Assembly: GCA_029227655.1 (NCBI GenBank)
Contig: JAQYAI010000009.1
Location: 1-45,834 of the forward strand
Direction: 5' to 3'
Origin: a bacterium
GTDB lineage: Bacteria > Bacillota > Clostridia > Lachnospirales > Lachnospiraceae
DNA: 45,834 nt
The notes below the pieces were generated by a model that worked only from the letters and a program-made list of their open reading frames with translations, had not been told where the DNA came from and ran no database searches. The position numbers and the translations under genes are program-made. Of the stretch, positions 16,081 through 25,680 are shown piece after piece; the stretch's first letter is position 1; each line of letters begins with the position of its first letter.

Positions 16081-16695
16081 GTGAAAAAAATTTTAAAAAA
16101 GAATCAGATCATTGTTACAGGACTGGCACTTATGATTGCTTTAGCAGGTTACCTGAACTATTCTGGCACATTTTTAAAGGGGGAGGAGACGAAAGAAGTT
16201 GACAACGATCTTGCAAATGTAGAGCTGCTTGATATTTCAGAGGAGGACCTTACCGTGACCGACGGAGAAATTGCACAGCTTGATGAAGGAGAAACACCAG
16301 GAGAAGCGATTCTTACCAATGGAAATGTCAGCAACATCGTGGCGCAGGCAAAGATCAACCGGGAGCAGGTCCGCGCAAAAAGTAAAGAATCCTTACAGAC
16401 GATCATCGATAACGAAAATCTTTCTGAGGATCAGAAAAGTGAAGCCGTATCAGCTATGGTAACAATGACAGAACTGGCAGAGAAAGAAGTGGCAATTGAA
16501 TCCCTTCTTGCGAGCAAGGGATTCGAAAATGTTGTTGTCAGCTTAAATGAAAATTCTGCAGATGTAATCGTTGATGGAACCAATCTTACAGATGCAAAGA
16601 TTGCTCAGATCGAAGATATTGTAGTAAGAAAAGCCGGAATAGAAGCTTCTGAAATTGTCATTACTCCAATACATAGTGAAACTGCTAAAGAATAG
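16081..16695 (+). CDS. spoIIIAH: Stage III sporulation protein AH
   Basis: A 204-residue protein starting at GTG 16081, preceded by GGGGGAAA. It has one N-terminal helix (about 9-27) and a soluble C-terminal half with the family motif (about 100-195, ending VVRKAGIEASEIVITPIHS). In Bacillus it binds SpoIIQ across the intermembrane space to form the channel. No spoIIQ is visible in the window, as in many clostridia. Last gene of the operon. Confidence 0.92.
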   Translation: MKKILKKNQIIVTGLALMIALAGYLNYSGTFLKGEETKEVDNDLANVELLDISEEDLTVTDGEIAQLDEGETPGEAILTNGNVSNIVAQAKINREQVRAKSKESLQTIIDNENLSEDQKSEAVSAMVTMTELAEKEVAIESLLASKGFENVVVSLNENSADVIVDGTNLTDAKIAQIEDIVVRKAGIEASEIVITPIHSETAKE

Positions 16696-16802
16696 CGAAA
16701 AAGGAATTGCTAAGATAGCGGCAACTATGTTAAACTATTATGTTAGTGGGACTGATTGTCCCTGATTTGAAACGATAAAATAGTAAAAAATAGGAGTATC
16801 AT

Positions 16803-18395
16803 ATGTCTGATTTTACAAATGAAATAAAGAAAAGAAGAACCTTTGCGATTATCTCGCATCCGGATGCCGGTAAAACAACACTTACCGAAAAATTCCTCTT
16901 ATATGGAGGTGCCATCAATCAGGCCGGTTCTGTAAAAGGAAAAGCGACAGCAAAGCATGCGGTATCTGACTGGATGGAAATCGAAAAAGAAAGAGGTATC
17001 TCTGTAACCTCTTCTGTTCTTCAGTTCGAATATGATGGATATTGCATTAATATTCTGGATACACCTGGGCATCAGGATTTCTCGGAAGATACTTACCGTA
17101 CCCTTATGGCTGCGGACTCTGCGGTCATGGTCATTGACGGATCAAAGGGGGTAGAGGCGCAGACCAGAAAACTGTTCAAAGTATGTGTGATGCGCCACAT
17201 TCCGATTTTCACATTTATTAACAAAATGGACCGTGAAGCGATGGACACGTTCGAACTTCTTGACGATATCGAAAAAGAACTGGGAATCGCAACCTGTCCA
17301 ATTAACTGGCCGATCGGGTCAGGAAAAGCATTCCGCGGCGTATTTTCAAGAGAGACGAACGAACTGGAAATCTTCTCAGATACCAAGAAAGGAACTTCCA
17401 TTGGCGCGGTTACAAAAGTGCCAATTGACAGTGAAGAAGCAAAACAGATCGTATCAGAAGATCAGTTTGCACAGCTAGAAGAAGAAATTGAGCTTTTAGA
17501 CGGTGCAAGTGCAGAATTTGATCAGGAACTGGTAAGTAAAGGGGAACTTTCCCCAGTATTTTTTGGTTCAGCCCTTACGAACTTCGGGGTAGAGACCTTC
17601 CTTCAACATTTCCTTCAGATGACAACTTCGCCACTTCCGAGGAAGTCAAACAAAGGGGACATCGACCCAATGAAAGAAAAAGATTTTTCTGCTTTTGTAT
17701 TCAAAATACAGGCAAATATGAATAAAGCACACCGCGACAGAATCGCCTTTATGCGAATTTGTTCCGGTGAATTTGAGGCAGGTATGGATGTATTCCATAT
17801 TCAGGGTGGCAAGAAGGTTCGCCTTTCACAGCCACAGCAGATGATGGCAAGCGAACGTAAAATGATCGACAAAGCATATGGCGGTGATATCATCGGTGTG
17901 TTCGATCCAGGGATTTTCTCAATCGGAGATACACTTACAACATCTCCTGAAAAATTTGCATACGAAGGAATTCCTACGTTTGCACCTGAACATTTTGCAA
18001 GAGTGCGTCAGGTAGATACCATGAAACGAAAACAGTTCATCAAGGGAATCAACCAGATCGCACAAGAAGGTGCCATCCAGATTTTTCAGGAATTTAATAC
18101 TGGTATGGAAGAAATCATTGTGGGCGTTGTAGGTGTTCTTCAATTCGATGTATTAAAGTACCGGCTGGAAAATGAGTATAACGTAGAGATCCGTATGGAT
18201 CAGCTGCCATATGAACATATCCGCTGGATTGAAAATGAAGAAGTGGATATGGATAAGATTATCGGTACTTCTGATATGAAGAAAATCAAGGATTTAAAAG
18301 ACAGACCACTTCTTCTGTTCGTGAACAGCTGGAGCATCCGTATGGTGCAGGAACGAAATGAATGGTTACAGCTTTCAGAGTTTGGCCGTTCTTAA
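16803..18395 (+). CDS. prfC: Peptide chain release factor 3
   Basis: A 530-residue translational GTPase that recycles RF1/RF2 after peptide release. G1 is HPDAGKTT (19-26), G3 is DTPGHQDFSEDTYRTL and G4 is NKMD. The RF3-specific segment SVKGKATAKHAVSDWMEIEKERGISV follows G1. Full length and intact. ATAGGAGTATCAT precedes the ATG. It is a single gene between spoIIIA and the asp23 operon. Confidence 0.96.
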   Translation: MSDFTNEIKKRRTFAIISHPDAGKTTLTEKFLLYGGAINQAGSVKGKATAKHAVSDWMEIEKERGISVTSSVLQFEYDGYCINILDTPGHQDFSEDTYRTLMAADSAVMVIDGSKGVEAQTRKLFKVCVMRHIPIFTFINKMDREAMDTFELLDDIEKELGIATCPINWPIGSGKAFRGVFSRETNELEIFSDTKKGTSIGAVTKVPIDSEEAKQIVSEDQFAQLEEEIELLDGASAEFDQELVSKGELSPVFFGSALTNFGVETFLQHFLQMTTSPLPRKSNKGDIDPMKEKDFSAFVFKIQANMNKAHRDRIAFMRICSGEFEAGMDVFHIQGGKKVRLSQPQQMMASERKMIDKAYGGDIIGVFDPGIFSIGDTLTTSPEKFAYEGIPTFAPEHFARVRQVDTMKRKQFIKGINQIAQEGAIQIFQEFNTGMEEIIVGVVGVLQFDVLKYRLENEYNVEIRMDQLPYEHIRWIENEEVDMDKIIGTSDMKKIKDLKDRPLLLFVNSWSIRMVQERNEWLQLSEFGRS

Positions 18396-18421
18396 TTTGG
18401 CATTGCATAAAAACAATTTTC

Positions 18422-18450
18422 TTCCAAAGTGGTCCAAAATGTGATACACT
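18422..18450 (+). promoter_or_regulatory. Probable promoter of the asp23-nusB-recN operon
   Basis: Extended -10 TGATACACT (18442-18450) with a weak -35 TTCCAA at 18422-18427 (17-base spacer). It lies about 60 bases before the first gene; no other good match is seen between prfC and asp23. Confidence 0.4.
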
Positions 18451-18511
18451 GTAAAGAAGAACTGAAAAATATGCTCCCGGCATCTGGCCTGGAAGTATAA
18501 GGAGGATTAAT

Positions 18512-18895
18512 ATGAGTAAAGAAGAAAGAAACACATATAAAATCGAATATGATGGAAACCTTGGTGAAGTTCAGATTGCAGACGAAGTTGTAGCTGTTAT
18601 TGCCGGAATCGCAGCAATGGAAGTGGATGGCGTTTCTTCTATGGCAGGAACTACTACAAGAGAAATCATCAGCAGATTAGGAATGAAGACGCTCTCTAAA
18701 GGAGTGAAAGTAGATGTTCTTGAAGGTATTGTTACAGTTTCGCTTGCTCTAAATCTTAAATTCGGAACAAACATCAGAACAACAACGATGAAGGTTCAGG
18801 AAAAAGTAAAATCAGCAATTGAAAATATGACAGGTCTTACAGTAGCTGACGTTAATATCCGCGTAGCTGGTGTAGATATGCCGGAAGAAGAATAA
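18512..18895 (+). CDS. Asp23/Gls24 family envelope stress protein
   Basis: A 127-residue Asp23/DUF322 protein with the family core EVQIADEVVAVIAGIAAMEVDGVSSMAG and SLALNLKFGTNIRTTTMKVQEKVKSAIENMTG. Such proteins sit at the membrane and are linked to envelope homeostasis; in clostridia one is regularly the gene before nusB. AAGGAGG precedes the ATG. It ends with the common VNIRVAGVDMPEEE tail. Confidence 0.93.
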   Translation: MSKEERNTYKIEYDGNLGEVQIADEVVAVIAGIAAMEVDGVSSMAGTTTREIISRLGMKTLSKGVKVDVLEGIVTVSLALNLKFGTNIRTTTMKVQEKVKSAIENMTGLTVADVNIRVAGVDMPEEE

Positions 18896-18914
18896 TAGAT
18901 CATTGGAGATAGTC

Positions 18915-19310
18915 ATGGGAAGAAGCGAACTTAGAGAACATATTTTTAAAATGATTTTCGGCTTAGAGTTCAGTCCGGAGGAACAGTTAGAAGAACAGTT
19001 AGAACTTTATGTGGATCAGCTCGTGGATGTGACAGAAAAGGACGCCACATACATGATCGAAAAGGCAAAGAAGATTGCTGCAAAAGTAGGCGAAATTGAT
19101 GCCATGATCAATGAAAATACTACAGGCTGGAAGACAAGTCGTATGAATAAGGTAGACCTTTCTATCTTACGTCTTGCAATTTATGAAATGAAATGGGACG
19201 ATGATGTTCCTGTGAAAGTAGCTATTAATGAGGCCGTTGAACTTGGAAAGCGATTTTCAAGTGATGAGGGCCCTGCATTTATCAATGGAGTGCTGGGAAA
19301 GCTTGCATAA
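18915..19310 (+). CDS. nusB: Transcription antitermination factor NusB
   Basis: A 131-residue all-helical protein of normal length that binds the boxA RNA with S10 in rRNA antitermination. Family signatures are SELREHIFKMIFGLEF near the start and VDLSILRLAIYEMKW and KVAINEAVELGKRFSSDEGPAFINGVLGKL near the end. ATG 18915 follows GGAG; the TTG at 18903 further upstream is unlikely. Confidence 0.95.
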   Translation: MGRSELREHIFKMIFGLEFSPEEQLEEQLELYVDQLVDVTEKDATYMIEKAKKIAAKVGEIDAMINENTTGWKTSRMNKVDLSILRLAIYEMKWDDDVPVKVAINEAVELGKRFSSDEGPAFINGVLGKLA

Positions 19311-19338
19311 CAAGGATTACCAGTAATCAGGAGAAATG

Positions 19339-20559
19339 ATGCGAAACGTATATACGGTAAAACAAGTCAATGCATATGTGAAGAACATGTTTGCACAGGA
19401 CTTTATGCTGAATCGAATTTATGTAAAAGGGGAAGTGTCGAATCTGAAATATCACACTTCCGGACATATTTATTTTTCCTTGAAAGATGAGTCCGGGACG
19501 ATCGCCTGTGTTATGTTTGCCGGGCAGCGTAGCGGGCTTTCTTTTCGTATGCAGGAAGGACAGCAGGTCATTGTACTTGGAAGTGTGACCATCTATGAGC
19601 GTGATGGCAAGTATCAGCTTTACGCCAGAGAAATTGTTCTGGATGGTGCAGGTCTCTTATACGAAAGATTTCAGCAGCTAAAGAATGAATTAGAAGAAAT
19701 GGGAATGTTCGCTCCAGAATATAAGCAGCCGATTCCAAGATATGTGAGAAGAGTTGGGATCGTCACTGCACCTACAGGGGCGGCCGTTCGTGACATTATT
19801 AATATTGCGACCAGAAGAAATCCTTATGTGCAGCTGATCCTGTATCCGGCTATGGTGCAGGGAGAAGGTGCTGCAAGGAGCATTGTGCAAGGAATCAAGG
19901 CCTTAGAAAAACAGGACATCGATGTGATGATTGTGGGCCGGGGCGGTGGTTCTATCGAAGATTTATGGGCATTTAACGAGGAAATCGTTGCAAGAGCAGT
20001 CTTTGATTGTACGGTTCCTGTCATTTCCGCAGTTGGACATGAGACCGATACAACGATCATAGACTATGTGGCTGACCTTCGTGCACCGACACCTTCGGCT
20101 GCGGCAGAGCTTGCAGTATATGAATATAGACATCTAAAAGAAGAGATGGCTGGATATAAAGCTTCGATGCTTCGGAATCTGAACCAGAAGATTTATACCG
20201 AGCGTTTAAAATGTGAAAAATATCAGACAAAGTTCCTGTATCTGAATCCATTAGGAAGGCTTCATGAAAAGCAGCAGAGGATTGCTGATTATGAAGATAA
20301 GATACGCATGCTTATGTCGTTGAAAATAAAAGAGAAGAAGCATGAACTTTTTCTTCGGGTGGAACAGATGAAGAGAGTTTCACCGCTTGAAAAATTAAAA
20401 CAAGGCTTTTCATTTGTACAAAATGAAAGTGGAAATGCAGTGAGATCTGTTTCTGATGTAAGCTTGAATGAAAAGATTACGATTTTTGTGACCGATGGAC
20501 AGATGGAAGCTGAGGTAAAACACGTTCAAAAGGAGAGCTATCATGGAAACGAAGAATAA
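19339..20559 (+). CDS. xseA: Exodeoxyribonuclease VII large subunit
   Basis: A 406-residue protein. It has an N-terminal OB fold (about 20-100, NRIYVKGEVSNLKYHTSGHIYFSL), then the catalytic exonuclease VII core with GIVTAPTGAAVRDI, GRGGGSIEDLWAFNEE and SAVGHETDTTIIDYVADLRAPTPSAAAE, then a coiled-coil C-terminus. Exo VII cuts single-stranded DNA from both ends. ATG 19339 sits better behind AGGAG than the adjacent ATG 19336. It overlaps xseB by 17 bases. Confidence 0.95.
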   Translation: MRNVYTVKQVNAYVKNMFAQDFMLNRIYVKGEVSNLKYHTSGHIYFSLKDESGTIACVMFAGQRSGLSFRMQEGQQVIVLGSVTIYERDGKYQLYAREIVLDGAGLLYERFQQLKNELEEMGMFAPEYKQPIPRYVRRVGIVTAPTGAAVRDIINIATRRNPYVQLILYPAMVQGEGAARSIVQGIKALEKQDIDVMIVGRGGGSIEDLWAFNEEIVARAVFDCTVPVISAVGHETDTTIIDYVADLRAPTPSAAAELAVYEYRHLKEEMAGYKASMLRNLNQKIYTERLKCEKYQTKFLYLNPLGRLHEKQQRIADYEDKIRMLMSLKIKEKKHELFLRVEQMKRVSPLEKLKQGFSFVQNESGNAVRSVSDVSLNEKITIFVTDGQMEAEVKHVQKESYHGNEE

Positions 20560-20767
20560 GAAAGAGGAAGAACTTACATTGGAAACATTGTTCACCGACC
20601 TGGATGAAGTAGTTGAAAAAATGGAATCTGGAGATACTACTCTGGAAGAATCTTTTCAGCTGTATCAGAAGGGCATCTCAATGTTAAAACAGTGTAACGA
20701 AAAGATTGACCTGATAGAAAAACAGGTTTTGATACTGGAAGAAAATGGTGATTTACATGAATTTTAG
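20543..20767 (+). CDS. xseB: Exodeoxyribonuclease VII small subunit
   Basis: A 74-residue helical protein with the family core LTLETLFTDLDEVVEKMESG and LEESFQLYQKGISMLKQC. It wraps the coiled coil of XseA in the exonuclease VII complex. AAAGGAG lies in the end of xseA, so the two are translated together. Confidence 0.93.
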   Translation: METKNKKEEELTLETLFTDLDEVVEKMESGDTTLEESFQLYQKGISMLKQCNEKIDLIEKQVLILEENGDLHEF

Positions 20768-21647
20768 AAATGAATTAACAAAAAGGACAAATGAGATCGA
20801 AGCTGTTTTAAACAAATATCTTCCAACGCCCGAAAGTCACCAGAAAGTGATTATGGAAGCTATGGCATACAGTGTTACTGCCGGTGGGAAACGTCTCCGT
20901 CCAATGTTAATGAAAGAAACCTATTTATGTTATGGCGGAACGGAAGAAGTAATCGAACCATTCATGGCAGCCCTGGAAATGATTCATACTTACTCGTTGG
21001 TTCATGATGATCTTCCTGCCATGGATAATGATGAATATCGGCGCGGCAAAAAGACGACTCATGTTGTATATGGTGAGGCGATGGGAATTCTTGCAGGAGA
21101 TGCGCTTCTCAACTATGCGTTTGAAACAGCGGTCAAAGCTTTTGAGATTGCGCCGGAGAAGAGCCTTCTGATTGGAAAATCCTTAAAAGTCCTTGCCGAG
21201 AAAGCAGGAATTTATGGAATGATCGGTGGTCAGGTAGTCGATGTAGCTGAAACAGGAAAGAAACTGTCCAAGGAACAACTTGATTTTATTTACGAATTGA
21301 AAACCGGAGCCTTGATTGAGGCGGCAATGATGATTGGAGCGATTCTTGCCGGTGCACCTGAAGAAGAGGTCATGCGTGTGGAAAAAATTGCCTCTGATGT
21401 GGGACTAGCTTTCCAGATTCAGGATGATATTCTTGATGTGACAAGCACAATGGAAGAACTTGGAAAACCAATTCACAGTGATGAAAAGAATGAAAAAACA
21501 ACTTATGTGACATTGCGTGGTCTGGATGCAGCGGAAAAAGAAGTGGAACGTATTTCAGAAGAGGCAATTACTTTACTGGCTGATTTAAAAGAAGCCAATC
21601 CATTTTTAGAAGCGCTGATCCGTGAATTGATCCATAGGAAGAAATAA
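20757..21647 (+). CDS. ispA: Polyprenyl (farnesyl/geranyl) diphosphate synthase
   Basis: A 296-residue isoprenyl synthase that condenses isopentenyl diphosphate with allylic diphosphates. The first Asp-rich motif is DDLPAMDNDEYRRGK (DDxxxxD form, typical of bacterial farnesyl synthases), and the second is QIQDDILD. Start uncertain: ATG 20757 is used, but ATG 20745 four codons earlier also overlaps xseB. It precedes dxs, so the two encode isoprenoid steps in one operon. Confidence 0.92.
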   Translation: MNFRNELTKRTNEIEAVLNKYLPTPESHQKVIMEAMAYSVTAGGKRLRPMLMKETYLCYGGTEEVIEPFMAALEMIHTYSLVHDDLPAMDNDEYRRGKKTTHVVYGEAMGILAGDALLNYAFETAVKAFEIAPEKSLLIGKSLKVLAEKAGIYGMIGGQVVDVAETGKKLSKEQLDFIYELKTGALIEAAMMIGAILAGAPEEEVMRVEKIASDVGLAFQIQDDILDVTSTMEELGKPIHSDEKNEKTTYVTLRGLDAAEKEVERISEEAITLLADLKEANPFLEALIRELIHRKK

Positions 21648-21658
21648 GAGGTGTCAGG

Positions 21659-23524
21659 ATGTATCTTGAACTTATTAAAAAACCAAATGATATTAAACAA
21701 TTTAATATAGAAGAGCTGGAAGTTCTTGCCGAAGAGATACGCAGTTTTCTTGTAGAAAAAATCAGTAAAACGGGAGGACATTTAGCCTCAAATCTTGGAG
21801 TTGTAGAGCTTACCATGGCCATGCATTTGAACTACGATCTTCCGAAAGATAAGATTATCTGGGATGTTGGACATCAATCCTATACACACAAACTCCTGAC
21901 AGGAAGAAAAGAAGGATTTAATGATTTAAGAACTTATGGTGGAATGAGTGGATTTCCAAAGCGCAAGGAAAGTGACTGTGATGCCTTTGATACAGGGCAC
22001 AGTTCTACTTCGATTTCTGCAGGTCTCGGTTATGTATGTGCGCGCGATATTTTAAAAGAAGAGTATGACGTTGCAGCTGTAATCGGAGATGGTTCACTCA
22101 CTGGCGGAATGGCATATGAAGCCTTGAATAATGCAGCTACTTTGAATAGCAATTTTGTCATTGTTTTAAATGATAATAAGATGTCCATTTCTCAGAATGT
22201 GGGTGGAATGTCGCGCTATCTTGACACTCTTCGAACAGCCGAAGCGTACACAGATTTGAAAAGTGCTGTTGAGACAGCCGTTGGAAGCATTCCTATCGGT
22301 GGAGATTTCATGGTGCAGCATATCCGAAAGACCAAAAGCAGTATCAAACAGCTTTTCGTTCCTGGAATGTTCTTTGAAGATATGGGGATCAAGTATTTAG
22401 GTCCTGTGGACGGCCATGATCTGAAGGCACTGAATCGTGCATTAAAGGAAGCAAAGCGTGTAAACGGGCCTGTACTTCTTCATGTTCTGACAACAAAGGG
22501 AAAAGGATATGTGCCGGCAGAAGATAATCCTTCTAAATTTCACGGAACAGGTCCTTATATTATTGAAACTGGAGAAAGTCTGGAAGCGTCCGGAAAAGAC
22601 TCTTATACCTCTGTCTTTTCCAAAGTCATGGTAGATATTGCAAAGCATGATGATAAGCTGGTGGCCATTACAGCAGCGATGGAAGATGGCACAGGTCTTG
22701 ATGCCTTCCACAAATATTTCCCAGATCGTTTCTTTGATGTAGGAATCGCAGAAGGACATGCCGTGACTTTTGCAGCCGGACTTGCAGCTGCGGGAATGCA
22801 TCCGGTATTTGCTGTATACTCTTCCTTTTTACAAAGAGGATTTGATCAGATTATCCATGATGTTTGCCTGCAGAATCTTCCAGTGGTGTTTGCCATTGAC
22901 AGAGCAGGACTCGTCGGAAGCGACGGGGAGACTCATCAGGGAGTATTTGATCTTTCGTATCTTTCTCTGGTGCCAAATATGACAGTCATGGCACCAAAAA
23001 ATAAATGGGAACTTGCAGACATGCTCCGTTTTGCAACCAGACTTGGTGCACCTGTGGCACTTAGGTATTCCCGTGGCGTAGCCTACGACGGATTTAAGGA
23101 ATACCGCGCACCTGTCGTTTACGGAAAGAGTGAGATGATCTATGAGGAAAGTGACATTGCGATTCTCTGTGTTGGGAATATGTTCGATAGTGCTGTAAAG
23201 GTTCGCAGAATCTTAAAGGATATTGGTTACAACTGTTCGCTTGTTAATGCACGTTTTGTAAAACCAATCGATGAAGAAACAATCACCGAGCTTTCAAAGA
23301 ACCACAGGCTGCTTGTGACAATCGAAGAAAATGTCCGTATTGGTGGATATGGAGAAAAAGTACAGGAATTTATTTCTGACAGAAATCTAAAAACTTCTGT
23401 GCTGAATATTGCAATACCGGATGAATATGTAGAACATGGAAATGTAAATCTCTTACGTCAGGAAGTCATGATGGATGTAGAGACGATGGCAAAAAGAATT
23501 ATAAATGCATTTATTACCGAATAA
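21659..23524 (+). CDS. dxs: 1-deoxy-D-xylulose-5-phosphate synthase
   Basis: A 621-residue thiamine-diphosphate enzyme catalysing the first step of the MEP isoprenoid pathway (pyruvate plus glyceraldehyde 3-phosphate). The cofactor motif is GDGSLTGGMAYEALNNA. The N-terminal signature HLASNLGVVELTMAMH and the transketolase-like central domain (GIAEGHAVTFAAGLAAAGMHPVFAVYSSFLQR) are present. Full length. AGAGGTGTCAGG precedes the ATG. Confidence 0.97.
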   Translation: MYLELIKKPNDIKQFNIEELEVLAEEIRSFLVEKISKTGGHLASNLGVVELTMAMHLNYDLPKDKIIWDVGHQSYTHKLLTGRKEGFNDLRTYGGMSGFPKRKESDCDAFDTGHSSTSISAGLGYVCARDILKEEYDVAAVIGDGSLTGGMAYEALNNAATLNSNFVIVLNDNKMSISQNVGGMSRYLDTLRTAEAYTDLKSAVETAVGSIPIGGDFMVQHIRKTKSSIKQLFVPGMFFEDMGIKYLGPVDGHDLKALNRALKEAKRVNGPVLLHVLTTKGKGYVPAEDNPSKFHGTGPYIIETGESLEASGKDSYTSVFSKVMVDIAKHDDKLVAITAAMEDGTGLDAFHKYFPDRFFDVGIAEGHAVTFAAGLAAAGMHPVFAVYSSFLQRGFDQIIHDVCLQNLPVVFAIDRAGLVGSDGETHQGVFDLSYLSLVPNMTVMAPKNKWELADMLRFATRLGAPVALRYSRGVAYDGFKEYRAPVVYGKSEMIYEESDIAILCVGNMFDSAVKVRRILKDIGYNCSLVNARFVKPIDEETITELSKNHRLLVTIEENVRIGGYGEKVQEFISDRNLKTSVLNIAIPDEYVEHGNVNLLRQEVMMDVETMAKRIINAFITE

Positions 23525-23543
23525 ATGAAATGAGGAAAGACAA

Positions 23544-24368
23544 ATGAAAGAGCGTTTAGATGTTTTATTAGTAAAACGTAATCTTGCATCTTCCAGAGAA
23601 AAGGCAAAAGCAATTATTATGTCTGGAAATGTCTTCGTCGATGGTCAGAGAGAAGACAAAGCCGGAACGACTTTTGCAGAAGATGTTTCCATTGAAGTGA
23701 AGGGAAGTACGTTAAAATATGTAAGTCGTGGCGGTCTCAAATTAGAAAAAGCCATGACTCATTTCGATGTTTCCATGCAAGGAAAGGTATGTACGGATGT
23801 AGGATCATCTACTGGTGGATTTACAGACTGTATGCTGCAAAATGGTGCCATCAAGGTATTTGCCATCGATGTGGGACGAGGACAGCTTGACTGGAAGTTA
23901 CGCCAGGATGAACGTGTCGTCTGTATGGAAAAGACGAACATTCGTTATGTTACTCCGGAGGACCTTGGAGAACCAATTGATTTTTCATCTATTGATGTTT
24001 CCTTTATTTCGCTGACAAAAGTATTACTGCCGATTCGAAATTATTTGAAGGAAGATGGAGAAATCGTAGCCCTTATTAAACCACAGTTCGAAGCGGGAAG
24101 AGAGAAAGTCGGCAAGAAAGGCGTCGTCCGCGAAAAGAGTACACATATCGAAGTCATTGAGAAAGTCACAGAATATGCTGTCAGCATCGGTTTTCAGGTG
24201 AAAGCATTGGAATTTTCACCGATCAAAGGACCAGAAGGCAATATTGAATATCTGGTACATTTGCAGAAATGTCCGGAGGATGAGGCAGGTATTGCAGAAA
24301 GTATTGATATCAAAAATACAGTAGAAGAGGCATTTGCCACATTGGCAAAGAAGGATCAATCAGAATAA
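23544..24368 (+). CDS. tlyA: TlyA-family rRNA (cytidine-2'-O) methyltransferase
   Basis: A 274-residue protein with an N-terminal S4 RNA-binding domain (about 2-62, RLDVLLVKRNLASSREKAKAII) and a FtsJ-like SAM-binding domain with DVGSSTGGFTDCMLQNGA. It is often named hemolysin A, but the fold is that of an rRNA methyltransferase. GAGGAAAG precedes the ATG. The stop is one base before the nadK start. Confidence 0.93.
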   Translation: MKERLDVLLVKRNLASSREKAKAIIMSGNVFVDGQREDKAGTTFAEDVSIEVKGSTLKYVSRGGLKLEKAMTHFDVSMQGKVCTDVGSSTGGFTDCMLQNGAIKVFAIDVGRGQLDWKLRQDERVVCMEKTNIRYVTPEDLGEPIDFSSIDVSFISLTKVLLPIRNYLKEDGEIVALIKPQFEAGREKVGKKGVVREKSTHIEVIEKVTEYAVSIGFQVKALEFSPIKGPEGNIEYLVHLQKCPEDEAGIAESIDIKNTVEEAFATLAKKDQSE

Positions 24369-24369
24369 A

Positions 24370-25215
24370 ATGAACAATTTTTATATTATTACAAATTATG
24401 CGAAAGATGAGAACAAGAAGATCACACGACAGATCAAAAGTTGTCTGGAATCTTATGGAAAGAACTGTATTCTCTGTGAGAAAGATGAAAGGGAAGAAGT
24501 AATTCCGGACACAATTCCGGATTATATAGACTGTGCGCTTGTTGTCGGAGGGGATGGAACATTTATCCAGGCTTCCAGGTTGTTATTTGGTCGTGATGTG
24601 CCAATGCTTGGTATTAACATGGGCACCCTAGGCTATCTCACGGAGGTAGAAGTTCATGGTGTCGAAGAAGCGATTTCCCAATTGGTGCGCGGTGATTATA
24701 CAATTGAAAAGCGAATGATGCTGTATGGTTCTATCACACGAAAAAATGGAGAAAAAACATCAGATGTCGCATTAAATGATATTGTTTTAAATCGCGGTGG
24801 ACTTATGAAAATCGTTCATTTCGACTTATATGTCAACGGGCAGCTTTTGAATTCCTATCAGGCAGATGGAATGATCGTGTCAACACCGACAGGTTCGACC
24901 GCATACAATCTGTCTGCCGGAGGACCTATTGTGGAACCAACGGCATCACTGATGGTCATCACTCCAATCTGTTCTCACGCACTTAATTCAAGAAGCATTG
25001 TATTTTCTGATGAAGATGAAATTGTAATAGAAATTGGTGCAAGGCGGGATGGGCAGACAGAAGATGTTGTCGTTAACTTTGACGGTGCAGATTTTATTCC
25101 GCTTCAGACCGGAGACAGAGTCATGATCAAGAAAGCATGGGAAACTGCCCAGATCATTAAAATGAGTAAAATCGGATTTTTGGAAACATTGCGCGAAAAG
25201 ATGAAAGGAAACTAA
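24370..25215 (+). CDS. nadK: NAD kinase
   Basis: A 281-residue enzyme making NADP from NAD. The catalytic GGDG is at 60-63, followed by NMGTLGYLTEV and by PTGSTAYNLSAGGPIV, which binds the nucleotide. ATG 24370 (MNNFYIITNYAKDENKK) is preferred over an upstream in-frame TTG at 24334. Its ribosome site is weak, so it may depend on translation of tlyA. One base separates it from argR. Confidence 0.95.
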   Translation: MNNFYIITNYAKDENKKITRQIKSCLESYGKNCILCEKDEREEVIPDTIPDYIDCALVVGGDGTFIQASRLLFGRDVPMLGINMGTLGYLTEVEVHGVEEAISQLVRGDYTIEKRMMLYGSITRKNGEKTSDVALNDIVLNRGGLMKIVHFDLYVNGQLLNSYQADGMIVSTPTGSTAYNLSAGGPIVEPTASLMVITPICSHALNSRSIVFSDEDEIVIEIGARRDGQTEDVVVNFDGADFIPLQTGDRVMIKKAWETAQIIKMSKIGFLETLREKMKGN

Positions 25216-25216
25216 C

Positions 25217-25666
25217 ATGAAAGTAAATCGACATGCAAAAATTGTAGAGTTGATCAATAAATATCAAATCGAGACACAGGAAGAGCTTGCAGAATACCTG
25301 AATCAGGAAGGTTTCCGTGTTACACAGGCAACGGTATCCAGAGATATTCGTGATCTGAAGCTGACAAAGGTTCCAATTGAAAATGGACGGCAGAAATATG
25401 CAGTACTTCAGGCGGAACAGAACGGACTTGCAGAAAAATATATCCGAATTTTAATCGATGGATATGTTTCCATGGATCTGGCGCAGAATATTCTGGTACT
25501 CAAGACGGTTTCCGGAATGGCAATGGCTGTGGCTGCCGCACTCGATGCAATGAAATATCACGAAATTGTCGGGTGCATCGCAGGTGATGACACGGTAATG
25601 TGTGCAGTCCGCACGGTAGATGACACAATTATTCTTATGGAAAAAATAAGAAAAATTATTGAATAA
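25217..25666 (+). CDS. argR: Arginine repressor ArgR
   Basis: A 149-residue regulator with an N-terminal winged helix (about 3-66, EELAEYLNQEGFRVTQATVSRDIRDL) and a C-terminal oligomerisation and arginine-binding domain (GCIAGDDTVMCAVRT). It senses arginine and represses biosynthesis genes. Its place before recN is conserved in Firmicutes. AAAGGAAACTAAC precedes the ATG. Confidence 0.96.
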   Translation: MKVNRHAKIVELINKYQIETQEELAEYLNQEGFRVTQATVSRDIRDLKLTKVPIENGRQKYAVLQAEQNGLAEKYIRILIDGYVSMDLAQNILVLKTVSGMAMAVAAALDAMKYHEIVGCIAGDDTVMCAVRTVDDTIILMEKIRKIIE

Positions 25667-25680
25667 AAACAGGAGGATAC